Origin: Celoporthe dispersa
Lineage: Eukaryota > Ascomycota > Sordariomycetes > Diaporthales > Cryphonectriaceae
Reading direction: 5' to 3'
NCBI GenBank assembly: GCA_016584495.1
Contig: WAID01000004.1
Coordinates: forward strand, 2,852,001-2,916,000
Length of the DNA stretch: 64,000 nucleotides
The position numbers and the translations under genes were made by a program. The notes beneath the pieces are model-generated. The model had not been told where the DNA came from. It was given only the letters and a program-made list of their open reading frames with translations, and searched no databases. Of the stretch, positions 11,028 through 21,795 are shown piece by piece; position 1 is the first letter of the stretch; the number at the start of each line of letters is the position of its first letter.

Positions 11028-13585
11028 GTTGAAAGATGTCGATTATCGTAGGGGCTGAGAGAAGGTGCTGAGAGGGATCGTAGAGAAGACAAGAATTTTT
11101 TGTTTTTCCCCTTTAAGGAGTCGGAAGTAGGGTGAGTCGTGGCCCTGAGTGGAAGCAGGTCCGGCGTGCGACCACTTCACCAGTTCTCGTCTAGTCTCTG
11201 GTTGCGGTTTTGGAAGACGGGCGACAGATCAGCTGGCAAGACCGTACTCGGTAGACTGCGACTTGTAGGTCACCGTACCATTCTTTAATGTCGGTCGGTT
11301 TCGCTGCTTCAGAGAAAGTAAGGGAGAAGAGATTGCGTCGCTGGTTCAAAAAATAGAGAAGCACGAGGATGGGCCAGGCCGTCCCTGGAGGAGGACAGGT
11401 TTGTCTGGAGGATGAAAAAGGAAGTTAAACCTGTCTCTGCTGACGGAGTACGAGAGTACACCTGTACACCTGCATGGGCGAGCCCACGCCGCGTCAACTC
11501 TGGTATCCATATGCACTAATGCTGCAGGGGTAACACACTGAGCAGCATTAACAAGATCGTATATCGCCACTGACTGAAATCTGCTAGCGAGTCAATCGAT
11601 AACACGATAACACGAGCCCCCTTTTTCCCTTTTTGACACCAGAAACATTTCGCTCAAATCTTCCCATGACATTTCATTTATATACCGGCAGGGCTGGGCC
11701 GAGTCAACCAGGGCTTGGATCTTTCCAGGAGTCCCCTTGATCTCGAGACCACCCATCGCTCGTGTCTGGTTCCATACCTTGACCGCAGCCTCCTGGTCAG
11801 AGATCTGCATAGCGCTTCGCTTTGTACCGGCGACGACATTCCCGAGACGGGCGTGGGTAGGCAGCACTAGAGAGTTTAACCATTGTGCCATCCTCGCTAC
11901 TATGAACATCCCCTAACTAAGTACTGTCTGCCAGTCTGCCTGTCTGAGCGGAGAATTAGCAGCTAGACTAATTCAGGCAGTGTCACATAGCGTGCATGTC
12001 CCACCTGCAGGGCCATGAGCAGGAGCCAGCCGTCCGTCATGTAGTTATTGCGACTCAGGTTTGTACGGTGGATGTGGCTTCTCAACGTCTCACTGCCTCC
12101 TGCCTGCTGGTAAGGGGAGGATCATTATTATGTACAGTTATGTCTTTGTAGCATACTTGCAAATGAAATGTTTTGTGTCAATTTGTCTCCCCACCCCCCC
12201 CCCAGGCCTCCAAGCCTCCACTGTCCCAAACAGGGGAACACGAGTGTCTGGTAGTCTAGAAGGCCTAACATGAATTAGGTAGGGGAGAATCCTTGATCAC
12301 ATCCATTCATAGCGAGGGTGGTAGATGGTCCGAGCTCAACAGGTGCTAATGCAACCTCAACATCGTTTGTGAGCTACCTACCAGGGGCACCAAGCTCATT
12401 ATTGTTACGACTCGTTAACATCACCGCCTACCTTGACTACACACTTTCTACTTACAGACTGTCTTTCATATATATACCCTCCCCCTTACCATCTACCTAT
12501 TTTGGCTCTCTAGATCTCACTGCTTCTGAGAGCTTTGGTCTTGGTCTGAGTACTATGGTTCTCCGTACTTTACACATTTCACATCTCATTAAGAACGCCT
12601 TGGCTCTATAGGACCTCCAACACTGCGTCACTGTGCTGAAACCTGGGTAAGCTCCTACACCTCGCATCAGAATCACCTTGATCTTACTAAGGACACCTCG
12701 GCCACGTCAATGTAAGGCTATGATCTCAGATTATAGTCATGGCTACTCCTTACAAATGCTAAGCTGGCTAGAGATGACATGTCTCGGAAATTGATATGGA
12801 AGAGGATGTGACGAGTATATGAATACACACACATACCCAAAAAAAAAATTATTGTAAAAACTGTCTAGAGAGGGAGAAAAAGAGAAGGATATAGTCTAGC
12901 TTGAAGAATTAGTATGTAGAATGATGACTGAGACGCAAGAGGCGGCATCAACTTGTCAATGTAAGGAAACGCGGTCTCGGCTACCGTGGGCATCTGAGCT
13001 GTTTAGCTGTGTTTGTCCGGGTTGACCTAGCTGAGTGAACTTTGAACACTCGAAGGAGCTCTCCGATACACCATCAGGCACGTCTCGGCTTGCGGTGCAT
13101 ACCCTCGTAGGTCCCAAATGGCGAGGTGTAATACGGGATGACCAAGAATGTAGAGAATGAAAGTCATCCCTTTTTTGTGGATGAATCAGCATAGCTTGTC
13201 TACATGTATAATCTCGTATAAGATCAGGTAGAAGAAACCGAGGAAAATAAAAGAAAATAAAAAAAATAAAAGAAAGAAAAAAAGAGGGCGAGAGAGGGGG
13301 GGTGGGACAGACCTGATTTATTGAGAGGATGGTTTTACACCTTGAAGTTTAGCTTGATATATTTTACCAGTGGCATATGGCATCATAGCTAGTTTTTTCT
13401 TTCTTTTAAAGATCACATGCCTAGACTTGGAGGCGGGGTGACGGAATAAATGATAGTCTGTGCAAGCATGTGTGTTTCAGGTATTAACAAAAAATAACTT
13501 TGCTGTCTCATGCCAAAGACCAGCGTATATCCCTTGGATAAAGCCGAGGACCTCGTTTTTTTTTCCCCTTCTTTTCTCTTTTCCT
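11028..13585. other. Long gene-poor intergenic region (2.6 kb)
   Basis: No convincing gene. One minus-strand open frame (11592-11909, 105 aa) is uninterrupted but has no recognisable motif. The left end should hold the mannosyltransferase promoter and the right end the 3' region of the NLR gene. A-rich runs occur at 12838-12856 and 13238-13282. I saw no tRNA or repeat copy. Confidence 0.4.
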
Positions 13586-16500
13586 TTAGGGATTAGAATA
13601 TGCTGGGTTGTTTAGGCTGCTGGGATCGAGAAGAACCTGGGTATCGATCCCCTCAGTGTCTATGAAGGCCCCAGTTGAGGAAATATCGGATACACCGTCA
13701 CCTTCGTTGTCATGGAGGAACGAGTCAAAGTCGAAATCGTTCAAAGGATCATTGGTGGCTAATGGATTCGCGAATTCCACGCCAAAATCGCCCTGCAGGA
13801 GGTAACTAGTGAGTAACCTGGATGACGAGGGCTTAGAGCCGGAAGGAATACTGACCATGTTCTCCGTGTTGGAAGTTTGGTTCAAGTCAGGCTGCGAGGC
13901 CATATTTTCGGAGGGAGACGGTCCATCAGAAGGGGATATGGGCGGGTCATAGTCTTCAATCTTCCTTTTCCGAGAGAGCGTACCCGGAATTTGCGGCATC
14001 TCTTTCTTGTGCACTTTTTGCACATGCTGGCGAAGACTGGCCTGATTCGCGAACCCGACGTCATTATAAGTACATTTCCCTTGATAGCATCGAAGGCGCT
14101 GACTATGGCGTCCAGTGATGTGGTCCTTGAGCTCAGCTGCAGAAGAGTACCCTAGACGCGAGCGACTACAGCCTTGAATTGGACATACGAACGCAGTGTC
14201 TCTGAAATCCGTTTGAAATGCGACGAGCTCAGCCTGTGAAAGCGGGAGGTTGCTGCAACTGGTTGCTTGTAGTAGGAGCCCAACAACAGCACGGTAATTG
14301 CTGTCGGAAAGTGAGAAACGGGTCGTGTCACAGTCAACAGCCAGAATGTCTAAGATAACAAGAAATTAATACAAACACATTTGCCGACAAAGAGGGAGTA
14401 AACTCTTTCATACCGGGTCCTTGTAGAGATTGCTGAGAGGAAAATGAGCTGCGGAAGGCCTGAACACGATAGATCAGATCGCATACTCTAGGGAATGCCC
14501 CTAGTCTTTGAATGCGGATATCCGTGGCTGGAGTCGAGGCCGAATCTTGGGCTGTCCCATTAGTTTTGGGCGATAGTGTGCGCTGGATTTCGTCATGCTT
14601 GGCTGCAAGCCGTAAAAGCTGCTTTACCAACGGTGTTTCGGGGCTGATCTCTGAGTGAGCGAGTTCGATATATTTGAGAATGTGAAAGGTCCAATTTTCA
14701 CTAGCATATCGTTGAAGACCCATGCACCCAAGGCCGACGGCTTCCGTCCATTTTTCCTTTTCAAAATCGGATCGAGCGAATTCCAGAATTTGGACCAAGT
14801 GAGAAACACAAGCGAATGCGATATTCTCATGGGCATTGCATTCAGAGATGTAAGGCCCACTCTGTGGATCAAGGAGAAAGCTGCGAACATTAGAGACACG
14901 AAGTTTCCGTTGGAAAGCGGGAATCAGACTGGACATACAATGGCAGTGTTGAATGGATCAAAGCGACGGTACCACCTGGTCCATCTTCGATCAACGGTTT
15001 GCAGATATCCAGAGCATTGGGAAAAGGTCTGTTCTCTCTGTCCAGAACCATACAGTCTTTATGAAGGCTTGATCCGAGGAGAACTTCGTATTTCTGAATA
15101 CGGCTTTTGCCCTCCCAAAAAGAAGCCATGCAAATATCCTTGAAACCCTCAACAGATCTCGGGGGTTGCAGCGGGCACGTATACTATTGAGAAGCCTTGC
15201 GTACCTTTTTTTAACGCATATCTGTTAGCAATAAGACCTACTTATGTGTTACTAGGTGCGACTAACATTTCTCCCAGGTCTTTCGGTAAGGCATCAACGT
15301 TTGATCTCAACTCAGACAGGCTGGAAGAGGTTTCCAGTAGCGCTAAAATCAGGTTCACCCAGAGAAACATGCCTGTAATCCTAATTAGTCTTGATCTGGG
15401 AATTTTAGGGTGCAGAGGGAATTCCTTACCTTCAGCCTTGTTGAGAATAGAAGCTCGAAGTGATGCCTTTTGCACTTCTCCAAGTGCGCCGTTCAAACTC
15501 TCATCAAGCTCATTCAGCAATGAATCGACTACCACACCCATATCCTTTTCGATGAGTTGTCTTTCATCTCCAAGGAACAGATAGGGCACGCGAAGAAGCG
15601 TAGGACGAATGCTTGGAAGGTCCTGGCTGGATATAAGAATCTTACAGGTCTTGCCACAACTTTTGGTGAATTGTATGAGCTCTCGAAGGATAATTTTATG
15701 CTCACTTGCTTGAATCTCATCGATCCCATCTACAATCAGTCTCACGTGATCCAAGGGTTTGAGAACAACGATGAGCGCCTTTTTCAAGACCTCAGCAACT
15801 GGTGAATATCCCTTGGCAAGGTATTCGTCGTAAAGATAGGGCACAATCCCGGGATCGTTGGACATGCATCGAGCTAGGTAGGCCTTGAGGATCTGGGTTG
15901 TGACTTCATATCCTGATGTGCGGTAATCACAAAAAAGAACAAGACTCGTCCCTTCGGGTCGGGGGCAGAGAGGAATTTTATGATCTGTGATACCAGGACG
16001 GATTTGCCTTTAGAATGTGGCGTTAGCATTGGTCCAAGCTGTGAGATACCCTAGGGTACTTGTAGCAATTGTTGGGAACTGACCAGAACCAGGTTTCCCG
16101 TGCATCCACAGGACAGGATCTCCGCGGCCCCTTTGTAACCAGGATCTGAATTTGGTATGTTGTGTGATCCAAGATGAGGTGCCGTCATGGCTCCGCGCAT
16201 TCAGCCAGTCCCTCCTGAGCTCCTGGTTTTGGACTTCGGCCCCAAGCCAGTTCAGTACTGCTTGAAGCTGCTCCGTTGTCCAGCGTCGTTCACAGGCGAT
16301 CGAATCATCTAGTGACTTTTGCCTCCATTCTCTCAACTCCAGAATGTTGTATGTTGCTGCTTGCTTGTCTATCAGGTCGCTTGTCCTCTGGATATTATCA
16401 ATAAGAGCGCCGAAATGGCGTTCAAAACGAGCCCATCTCGAGGCAAAGAATATTGTCCAAGCTAGAATACAGACGTTTTAGTGTCCTACTCCAGCGGTCA

Positions 16501-17108
16501 TCATATCTAGGAGCTTACCTGGTTTTCGAATGAGATCGTAAACTCTGCGATGAAACTCGGTGATATCTTCGTGCAAAAAGGCGAAAAGCAATTGGAAGTC
16601 GTGATCATCCCTTAGTGACTCTTGAAGGGCAGAGAAGCGCGGCAAAGCATTGCCAATTTGAGCATATGCAGCAAGTATATGGTCCAATGCCCGAGTCTGT
16701 TCCTTTATAGCCTGTGTCCGTTAGGGCTTCGCTGCGATTTCCGGGAATACACCCGCACCATAGACTGTAGCATACCAAGATGATCACCTTAACAGGGCCC
16801 TGGTTATTTTGTGAGTTATGATGAGCTGGCACTGGTAATAATGAGGGAGGACGTACCCATATGTAAGGGACTATTGGGGACGAGTTACAGAATACTTCGA
16901 CAACTGTCCCAAAGCGCTCGACGGCGTTGATATAGGGAGACAGCCTGTCAAAATTTCGGAGGCCTTGCCGGGATGCCAATTCCCTCTCGGTTTGAGCGAT
17001 GGTAGCACGAACATCTTGCAAAGAAGTCGCTCTAATCAGTTTGTCGTCCTCAGCGTCGAGTTCTTTGCGGAATCTTTCGCAAGACAGCTCTAGATGTCTT
17101 TGTGCCAT
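13586..17108 (-). CDS. NLR-like NACHT protein with C-terminal C2H2 zinc fingers
   Basis: Predicted exons (minus) are 17108-16857, 16799-16776 (24 bp), 16711-16519, 16461-16084, 16007-15430, 15372-15267, 15195-14939, 14880-14414 and 14349-13586, the last with a probable in-frame 63-bp intron at 13855-13793. The protein is about 985 aa if two one-base losses are allowed for. An N-terminal helical region (LASRQGLRNFDRLSPYI, FGTVVEVF) is typical of fungal NACHT proteins. The NTPase has Walker A GKPGSGKS (intron-split, about residue 282) and Walker B-like LIVDGIDEI (about 373), then MFLWVNLIL and a winged-helix-like segment (YEVLLG, ICKPLIEDGPGGTV). The C-terminus has two C2H2-like fingers: CPIQGC...H...H and CYQGKC...H....H. 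Fungal STAND proteins of this type are linked to non-self recognition and cell-death signalling; the role here is inferred. Frame breaks at 15961-15965 and about 15102 may be sequence errors or real decay. It is divergent from the SNF2 gene. Confidence 0.82.
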
Positions 17109-17970
17109 TTTAAGGCTTCAATGGTAACCAAGAAAGAGCCATGAAAACAAGTTCGGGTAGGAACAATCTAGATTTCGAGGCCGGTCTGGAGATCAACGGC
17201 TTTCTATACTTGTCCTAGTACGATGAATGCCGGCTTGCATTATATTTCGCTAGGTCTAGCTCCAGCCCACCTGGTTCGAGGCGGTATTATGGCTGATATT
17301 ACACTTGTCTCAGGGCGCAGTTAATGCAGGAGGCGCAGTAATTGCAGATTGATAGCGCGGTTACTGTTTCTGGTTGCTCATTTGATGTGCTTGTGGCTGG
17401 CCCCCATTCATTGGTATACCTTGGCCCACCGCCCTTGTAAATCACACCCAGACTGGATCCCATGGTCCGTGGTGCATGCGATGGCGCCTAACCATACGTA
17501 ATACACCCACCCGTACATGACCCCTAGGTTTCAAGCAAGCAATATTCCAAATGTGACTTGCAATCACACACAGGATGTGCGAGAGACTACCCTCTATGCA
17601 GCGAGCATCATGATAGATCACATCATTCCCAGGCTGCACTGGGATTGGCCATCCTCTCAGTTCTCGCGTACAGGACGTATGCACTAAGCACCTTGCGGTG
17701 AGTAGAGACACTTCTCGGCCGTATGATCACGGATCTGCCAATACAAGACCAGCGAAAGAAGATTCCTAGGTTGGGCTGGTCCTCCCCTGCAAAAAAATAC
17801 AGCGGCCCCGGCCTGTGGCTAAGTAGCACTGCCCGACAGGCGGCTGACGTCTACCGCGCTTGCCTTTCCAACCTTTGGATTTACCATTTTAAATTCCCTC
17901 ACAGGCCTGTCGGACTTCATTGTAATCTATATTCTCGATAGTTTTTGTGGCCAAGAACTCAGCCGGAGCC
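17109..17970. promoter_or_regulatory. Divergent promoter region between the NLR gene and the SNF2 gene
   Basis: 862 bp separate the NLR start (17108, -) from the SNF2 start (17971, +). No supported ORF. The SNF2 gene's own promoter is therefore intact, but it now lies more than 15 kb from most of its coding sequence. Confidence 0.5.
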
Positions 17971-18032
17971 ATGGATGTAGCACGATCTGCGAAACGTCCT
18001 CGCTTGGACATCCAGGCCAATTCACTGGTCAA
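17971..18032 (+). pseudogene. 5' coding fragment of the SNF2 helicase gene, cut off by a transposon
   Basis: ATG at 17971 opens MDVARSAKRPRLDIQANSLV and the frame is cut inside codon 21 (AA|T) where the transposon begins. On the far side, the bases after the duplicated TA at 33485-33486 continue the same codon and frame (AAT ACC TCA TCT). This short basic stretch (KRPRL) resembles a nuclear localisation signal. The distal fragment (33487-36643) has no in-frame ATG of its own before the conserved region, which supports this being the lost start. Confidence 0.88.
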
Positions 18033-18034
18033 TA

Positions 18035-18180
18035 CTCTCCGTTCCATTCAAGTGTTGAGCCCCACTGTATTTTTCCACTCCCGCATACACCACCAAAAAC
18101 GCGTACAAAAGATGATCGCGTGAAAACCGTTTTGGAAACCTTTCGTTTTTTCGAACATTCATAGCCCTCACCATCACCCA
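18035..18180 (+). repeat. Left terminal inverted repeat (146 bp) of the DNA transposon
   Basis: Begins CTCTCCGTTCCATTCAA. Its reverse complement aligns end to end without gaps to 33339-33484. The differences I found (about a dozen) are all transitions, consistent with RIP rather than random decay. Confidence 0.9.
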
Positions 18181-20950
18181 CTGCCTAAAGCTATTCCCAG
18201 ATCCGTACCATTCAATCGTATATATAACAGAATATATAGATTCACTATCAAATCTATTATCCTTGCCCTCTAGCAATACTATTGGAGCTTAGGTATTGCT
18301 AGAACTCAGCATCGATAAGCCTATAAGCTCGAAAATATTATAGATAAATAGATAAATAGTGAACTCAAGCTCTAATATGCATTCTTTATAGAAAGCGATC
18401 TTGTCAAGCTACAATCTATCTTCTAGCGGGCGTCTTAAGAGCGCGAGATATCCTCTCGTCGGCTTCAATCGAACCCTCAAGCAAGCATGCGATTCAAGCC
18501 AGCACTGCTCAAGCTATCTAGTATGCCTTCTAAGCGGAAAGCAAATACTTCGAACACTCTAGCAGCGAAACGTTCTACAGCGACAGCGCGAAAGAAGACC
18601 CCCTAGCACGAAAGAAGACTTCTAGCTTGCCTAAAGAGATATCTGCAAATGCTTAGGCTTTGCTTGATGCCAAAGCAGCTATTGAGGAAGCTGCAATCCA
18701 GCGATAGGCAGCAAAAAGAGTAGCTATTACTGAGGAGAAAAGAGCTGAAAGAGTAGCTATTGCTAAGAAAAGGAAAGCTCAAGAAGAGAAATAGATCGCA
18801 GCTCGAAAAGCTAAAAAAGCTACTATTAAATAAGCTGCAATTAACAAAGCTGCTATCAGAGCTATTACTGCAATAGCATAAATAGCTGCTAATACTATTA
18901 ATATTATCGCAGTTGAGAGCGATAGTAATAAAGATAAGCAGGCTAAGGATCTCAATATCGTTGATATTGCTATCCCAGCAGAGATCCGGATCAAATAGCA
19001 TTATCTTGCTTATCAAAATATATAGTTTCGAGGCATTATGCTGCTAGGAATGCTTACGAAGCGCATTACTAATATACTTATTTTTCTCGACTTAGATCTC
19101 AAGCAAATCCTGACTTTCTAGCTAAATAACCAAAAAGCATATATTATATATATTATAGAAGGGCGTATTGTTTGCAGCTAGTATAGCTTTGCGAGAATTA
19201 TTGTCGGCAAAGGGAAATCTGCTCGAGGCGAGAAGATTTATTGCAATAAGGTTATTAGTAACGATTTCAAGAATGCTGCTCGCTAGATTAGCATTGCTAT
19301 ATTCGAGATAAAGAGTCTTTGCTAGCTCAATATTATATTTATCTTCAATCTCGAAATTAGTAGCAATAGTAGATATATTTCTTATATTATATTACAAAGC
19401 TTTTCTCTAGCTATTGCTGAGCGCCTAGCAGAAGATATCTTAGCTATTATCGAAGCTAAAGCTAGCGAGTTCAGTAATATCTTTATACTAATTCGAATAG
19501 CAATAAAAGCAGCCTTTATATTAGAGATTGCATACTTGCGCTCGAAGGCTTTTAGTATACATAAGCAAATTAGTACTAATATTGCTTCCTAAAAAGCTCT
19601 TTTTATATAGCTTTCTATTTACTAGCAATGCTATGATTTTTTATGCTATATTAATAATAGAAATAGTATAATATTTGCTATATATTATTGGATTGAGCTG
19701 AATAGGCATTATCTAAAGCTTAATTAGCAAAATCTAATGCAATAAGCAGAAAAGATTGCGAATAAAGCTGAGAAAGCTGATATAAACTATATTCTACTTT
19801 TCATATATTGCTAGATCTTTAGCTATGCTCTTAGCAATATATAGACAATCTTAAGTATTGAAGACAGCTTCTTAGCTAGTTTAGAAGCTGAAATAGTATC
19901 AGTATTAGCTATCTAGGATAATCTTTTTAGTAAGAAAGAAAAAGGCATATAATACTAAAAGCAATAGTTCTATTAGCAATAATATTATCAATATTAATAG
20001 AAAAAGAGATCTTTTACTCTTCGCGCATTTGCTTCCAAAAGCAAATAGATAGATCTAGACTGATAATGCCCTTATTTCTGCTATTATTAACCCCTCTAAT
20101 AATGCCTCTTTTAGTATATACTCTTTATTAAGCATTAAGCACGATACCTCTCTTAATATATGCTTTTTATTAAGCATTAGATGCGATCTCTTCCTTTGCG
20201 TATGCGTCTTTTCGAGTATCAATAATACTATTATATTAGCGAATCCTGATACTTTCGTCGAGCCTAGTTATGCTAGAAGGGCTTAATATAAATAGCTTGA
20301 TAGAAGAGTTTTTCAAAGTGCTTCGATAGCGGAAAGCTCGCGACTTAATGGAAGCTGAGGCAGTTCGTTATATTCAAAGGGAACTAGCATTCAAGAATAT
20401 TGCATTGAGTAAGCTTGGGAGTATGCCTTATAGCTAATATAGTAAATATAGCATTGAGGAGCGAATTATTAATTTGATATATCAATCTTTGAAAGAATTC
20501 CTTATTAAGAAGGATAGGAATAATCTTAATTTAGCTAGCTATCAGCCTATTCAATAGCTTGCAACTCCTTCTTATTTACTATCGCTTGCCTAATTACCAA
20601 TATTGCAGATATTAATAGCCTTAAGAGGCATAATTCTAAGATTAGATATATTGCTTTGCAATATTAATATATATATGCTGCTTTCTTAATAGCGAGTGCT
20701 TAGTTCTTAATAAATAGTGATAGTTGAGATAAATAGAAGAGAATAATTGAAAGAGAGTGGCAAAGCAGATAAGAGAGATAGAAAATCAATAGTCTAGGAA
20801 AGCTATAGGATAGAAAATAAGAGCATAATCGATTTTAGTATAATTTGTATAGCAATAGTTTATTTTTCTTGCTTTCTAACTTTCATCTAGCTCTAGCATT
20901 TGTATACTATTATTTGTATACTTTTTCCCTATTCTAGCAATATTATTTAT
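18181..20950 (+). other. RIP-degraded unassigned segment inside the DNA transposon
   Basis: About 2.8 kb between the left TIR and the transposase 3' end. The plus strand near 18640-18980 reads as an Ala/Lys/Glu-rich, coiled-coil-like stretch (AAKRVAITEEKRAERVAI) interrupted by TAG/TAA at likely former Gln codons. The rest (19000-20260) gives only stop-riddled frames. I do not recognise a family. It could be cargo or a third nested element; no clear terminal repeats were seen. Confidence 0.45.
20269..20591 (+). pseudogene. Unknown coding-like frame inside the transposon, lightly mutated
   Basis: One plus-strand frame starts with ATG (MLEGLNINSL) and runs about 107 codons. Its only stops before the end are TAG or TAA where CAG/CAA would fit (after VLR, after MPYS and after QPIQ-like positions). 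It contains LMEAEAVRYIQRELAFKNIA and YSIEERIINLIYQSLKEFL. The composition looks like a real, mostly helical protein and not random AT-rich DNA. No family recognised. Confidence 0.4.
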
Positions 20951-21367
20951 ACTCTTTCTTTGCTTATTATTTTTCTTCTAGCTCTAGCACTTAAGCAGCT
21001 TGGAAATGCTCTCTGATATTATTTCTTTTCTAGCTTACTGAATATACTGAATTAATCAAGAATTGGCGCTAATCCTTTTCACTTTCCCACTAGTTCTGAA
21101 TATATACTGCATACTATCGAATATATGCTTTCAGCTTGCCAAAGAAAGCTTCGATAAAATTCAGATATAGGCTATATAAAAAGAGATATTTCAATATCAC
21201 ATCAGTATTCTCGCATAGCAGCTTAAAAGTATTATAATAGTAGAAAGATGCATTATCTATTACTAATATACTTTACTGGCTAAGGAAAGAAATGCATTGC
21301 AGCAAAACCAATTCTCTAATATATAATAGAAAGCCCTTAGTATTAATAGAACTCTTATATACTGACA
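20950..21367 (-). pseudogene. Tc1-type DDE transposase, C-terminal part (RIP-mutated)
   Basis: Minus-strand translation gives ILVIDNASFYYYNTF (second catalytic Asp context), then LKYLFLYSLYLNFIEAFFGK (equivalent of the PPYSPxLNPIE...F block with the catalytic Glu kept) and LKAYIR. This is the DDE_3/IS630-Tc1 signature. Several codons are stops (CAG/CGA to TAG/TAA) and the Pro residues of the PPYSP motif are changed by C-to-T transitions. It is continuous with 33,100-32,604 once the LTR element and one GTATT are removed. Confidence 0.85.
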
Positions 21368-21372
21368 GTATT

Positions 21373-21775
21373 TGATGCACTCGCATCATTCACCATCACT
21401 TGGTGGTGCATTCACCATAGGATATATGGTGAATGCACCACTGAATGCGTGGTGAATTCACCAGTAAATGTATGGTGAATTCACTATGGAATGTATAGTG
21501 AATTCACTGGCGAATGCATAGTGCATTCACTATAGAATGTATGATGAATTCACTAGAGAATGCGTAATGCATTTACTATGGAATGCATAGTGAATTCACT
21601 AGCGAATGCCAGATGAATTTACCGAATATAACTATAGTGAATTCACTTTATATTCTCCCGCAGCTTCTGACAACTATATATATATCTAGGATAGATATCA
21701 TTTCTCTTTCTTCTTCGAAGAAAGAGCATCCTTGTAATATATCTACAATGCACTGCATACTTCAGCTGCCTAACA
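21373..21775 (+). repeat. 5' LTR (403 bp)
   Basis: Starts TGATGCACTC and ends GCCTAACA (TG...CA). Contains the 23-bp palindromic unit array in its first half and a pyrimidine-rich TTTCTCTTTCTTCTTCG segment near 21701-21717. Confidence 0.9.
21428..21655 (+). repeat. Array of 23-bp units with palindromic GTGAATTCAC cores in the LTR
   Basis: About ten tandem, diverged 23-bp units, each with the dyad core GTGAATTCAC (or a one-to-two-base variant) followed by a variable 10-13-bp spacer such as TATGGAATGTAT or TAGCGAATGCAT. The array recurs at the same place in the 3' LTR (about 32250-32475). It lies in the presumed U3 part. Confidence 0.85.
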
Positions 21776-21777
21776 AA

Positions 21778-21795
21778 TAGTAGCTACGATATGCA
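21778..21795 (+). other. Possible retrotransposon primer-binding site
   Basis: Two bases after the 5' LTR the sequence reads TAGTAGCTACGATA. If the first G-to-A change is due to RIP, the original TGG start would fit a tRNA 3' CCA. The tRNA is not identified. Confidence 0.3.

Noticed and set aside
11592..11909. 105-aa minus-strand open frame
   Set aside because: No recognisable motif, no evident promoter or intron structure, and it lies in a long non-coding interval; it could be chance.
18603..19016. Minus-strand Ser/Ile-rich open frame of 137 aa
   Set aside because: It is the antisense of an Ala/Lys-rich frame in RIP-mutated DNA; its composition is an artefact of TpA-rich sequence.
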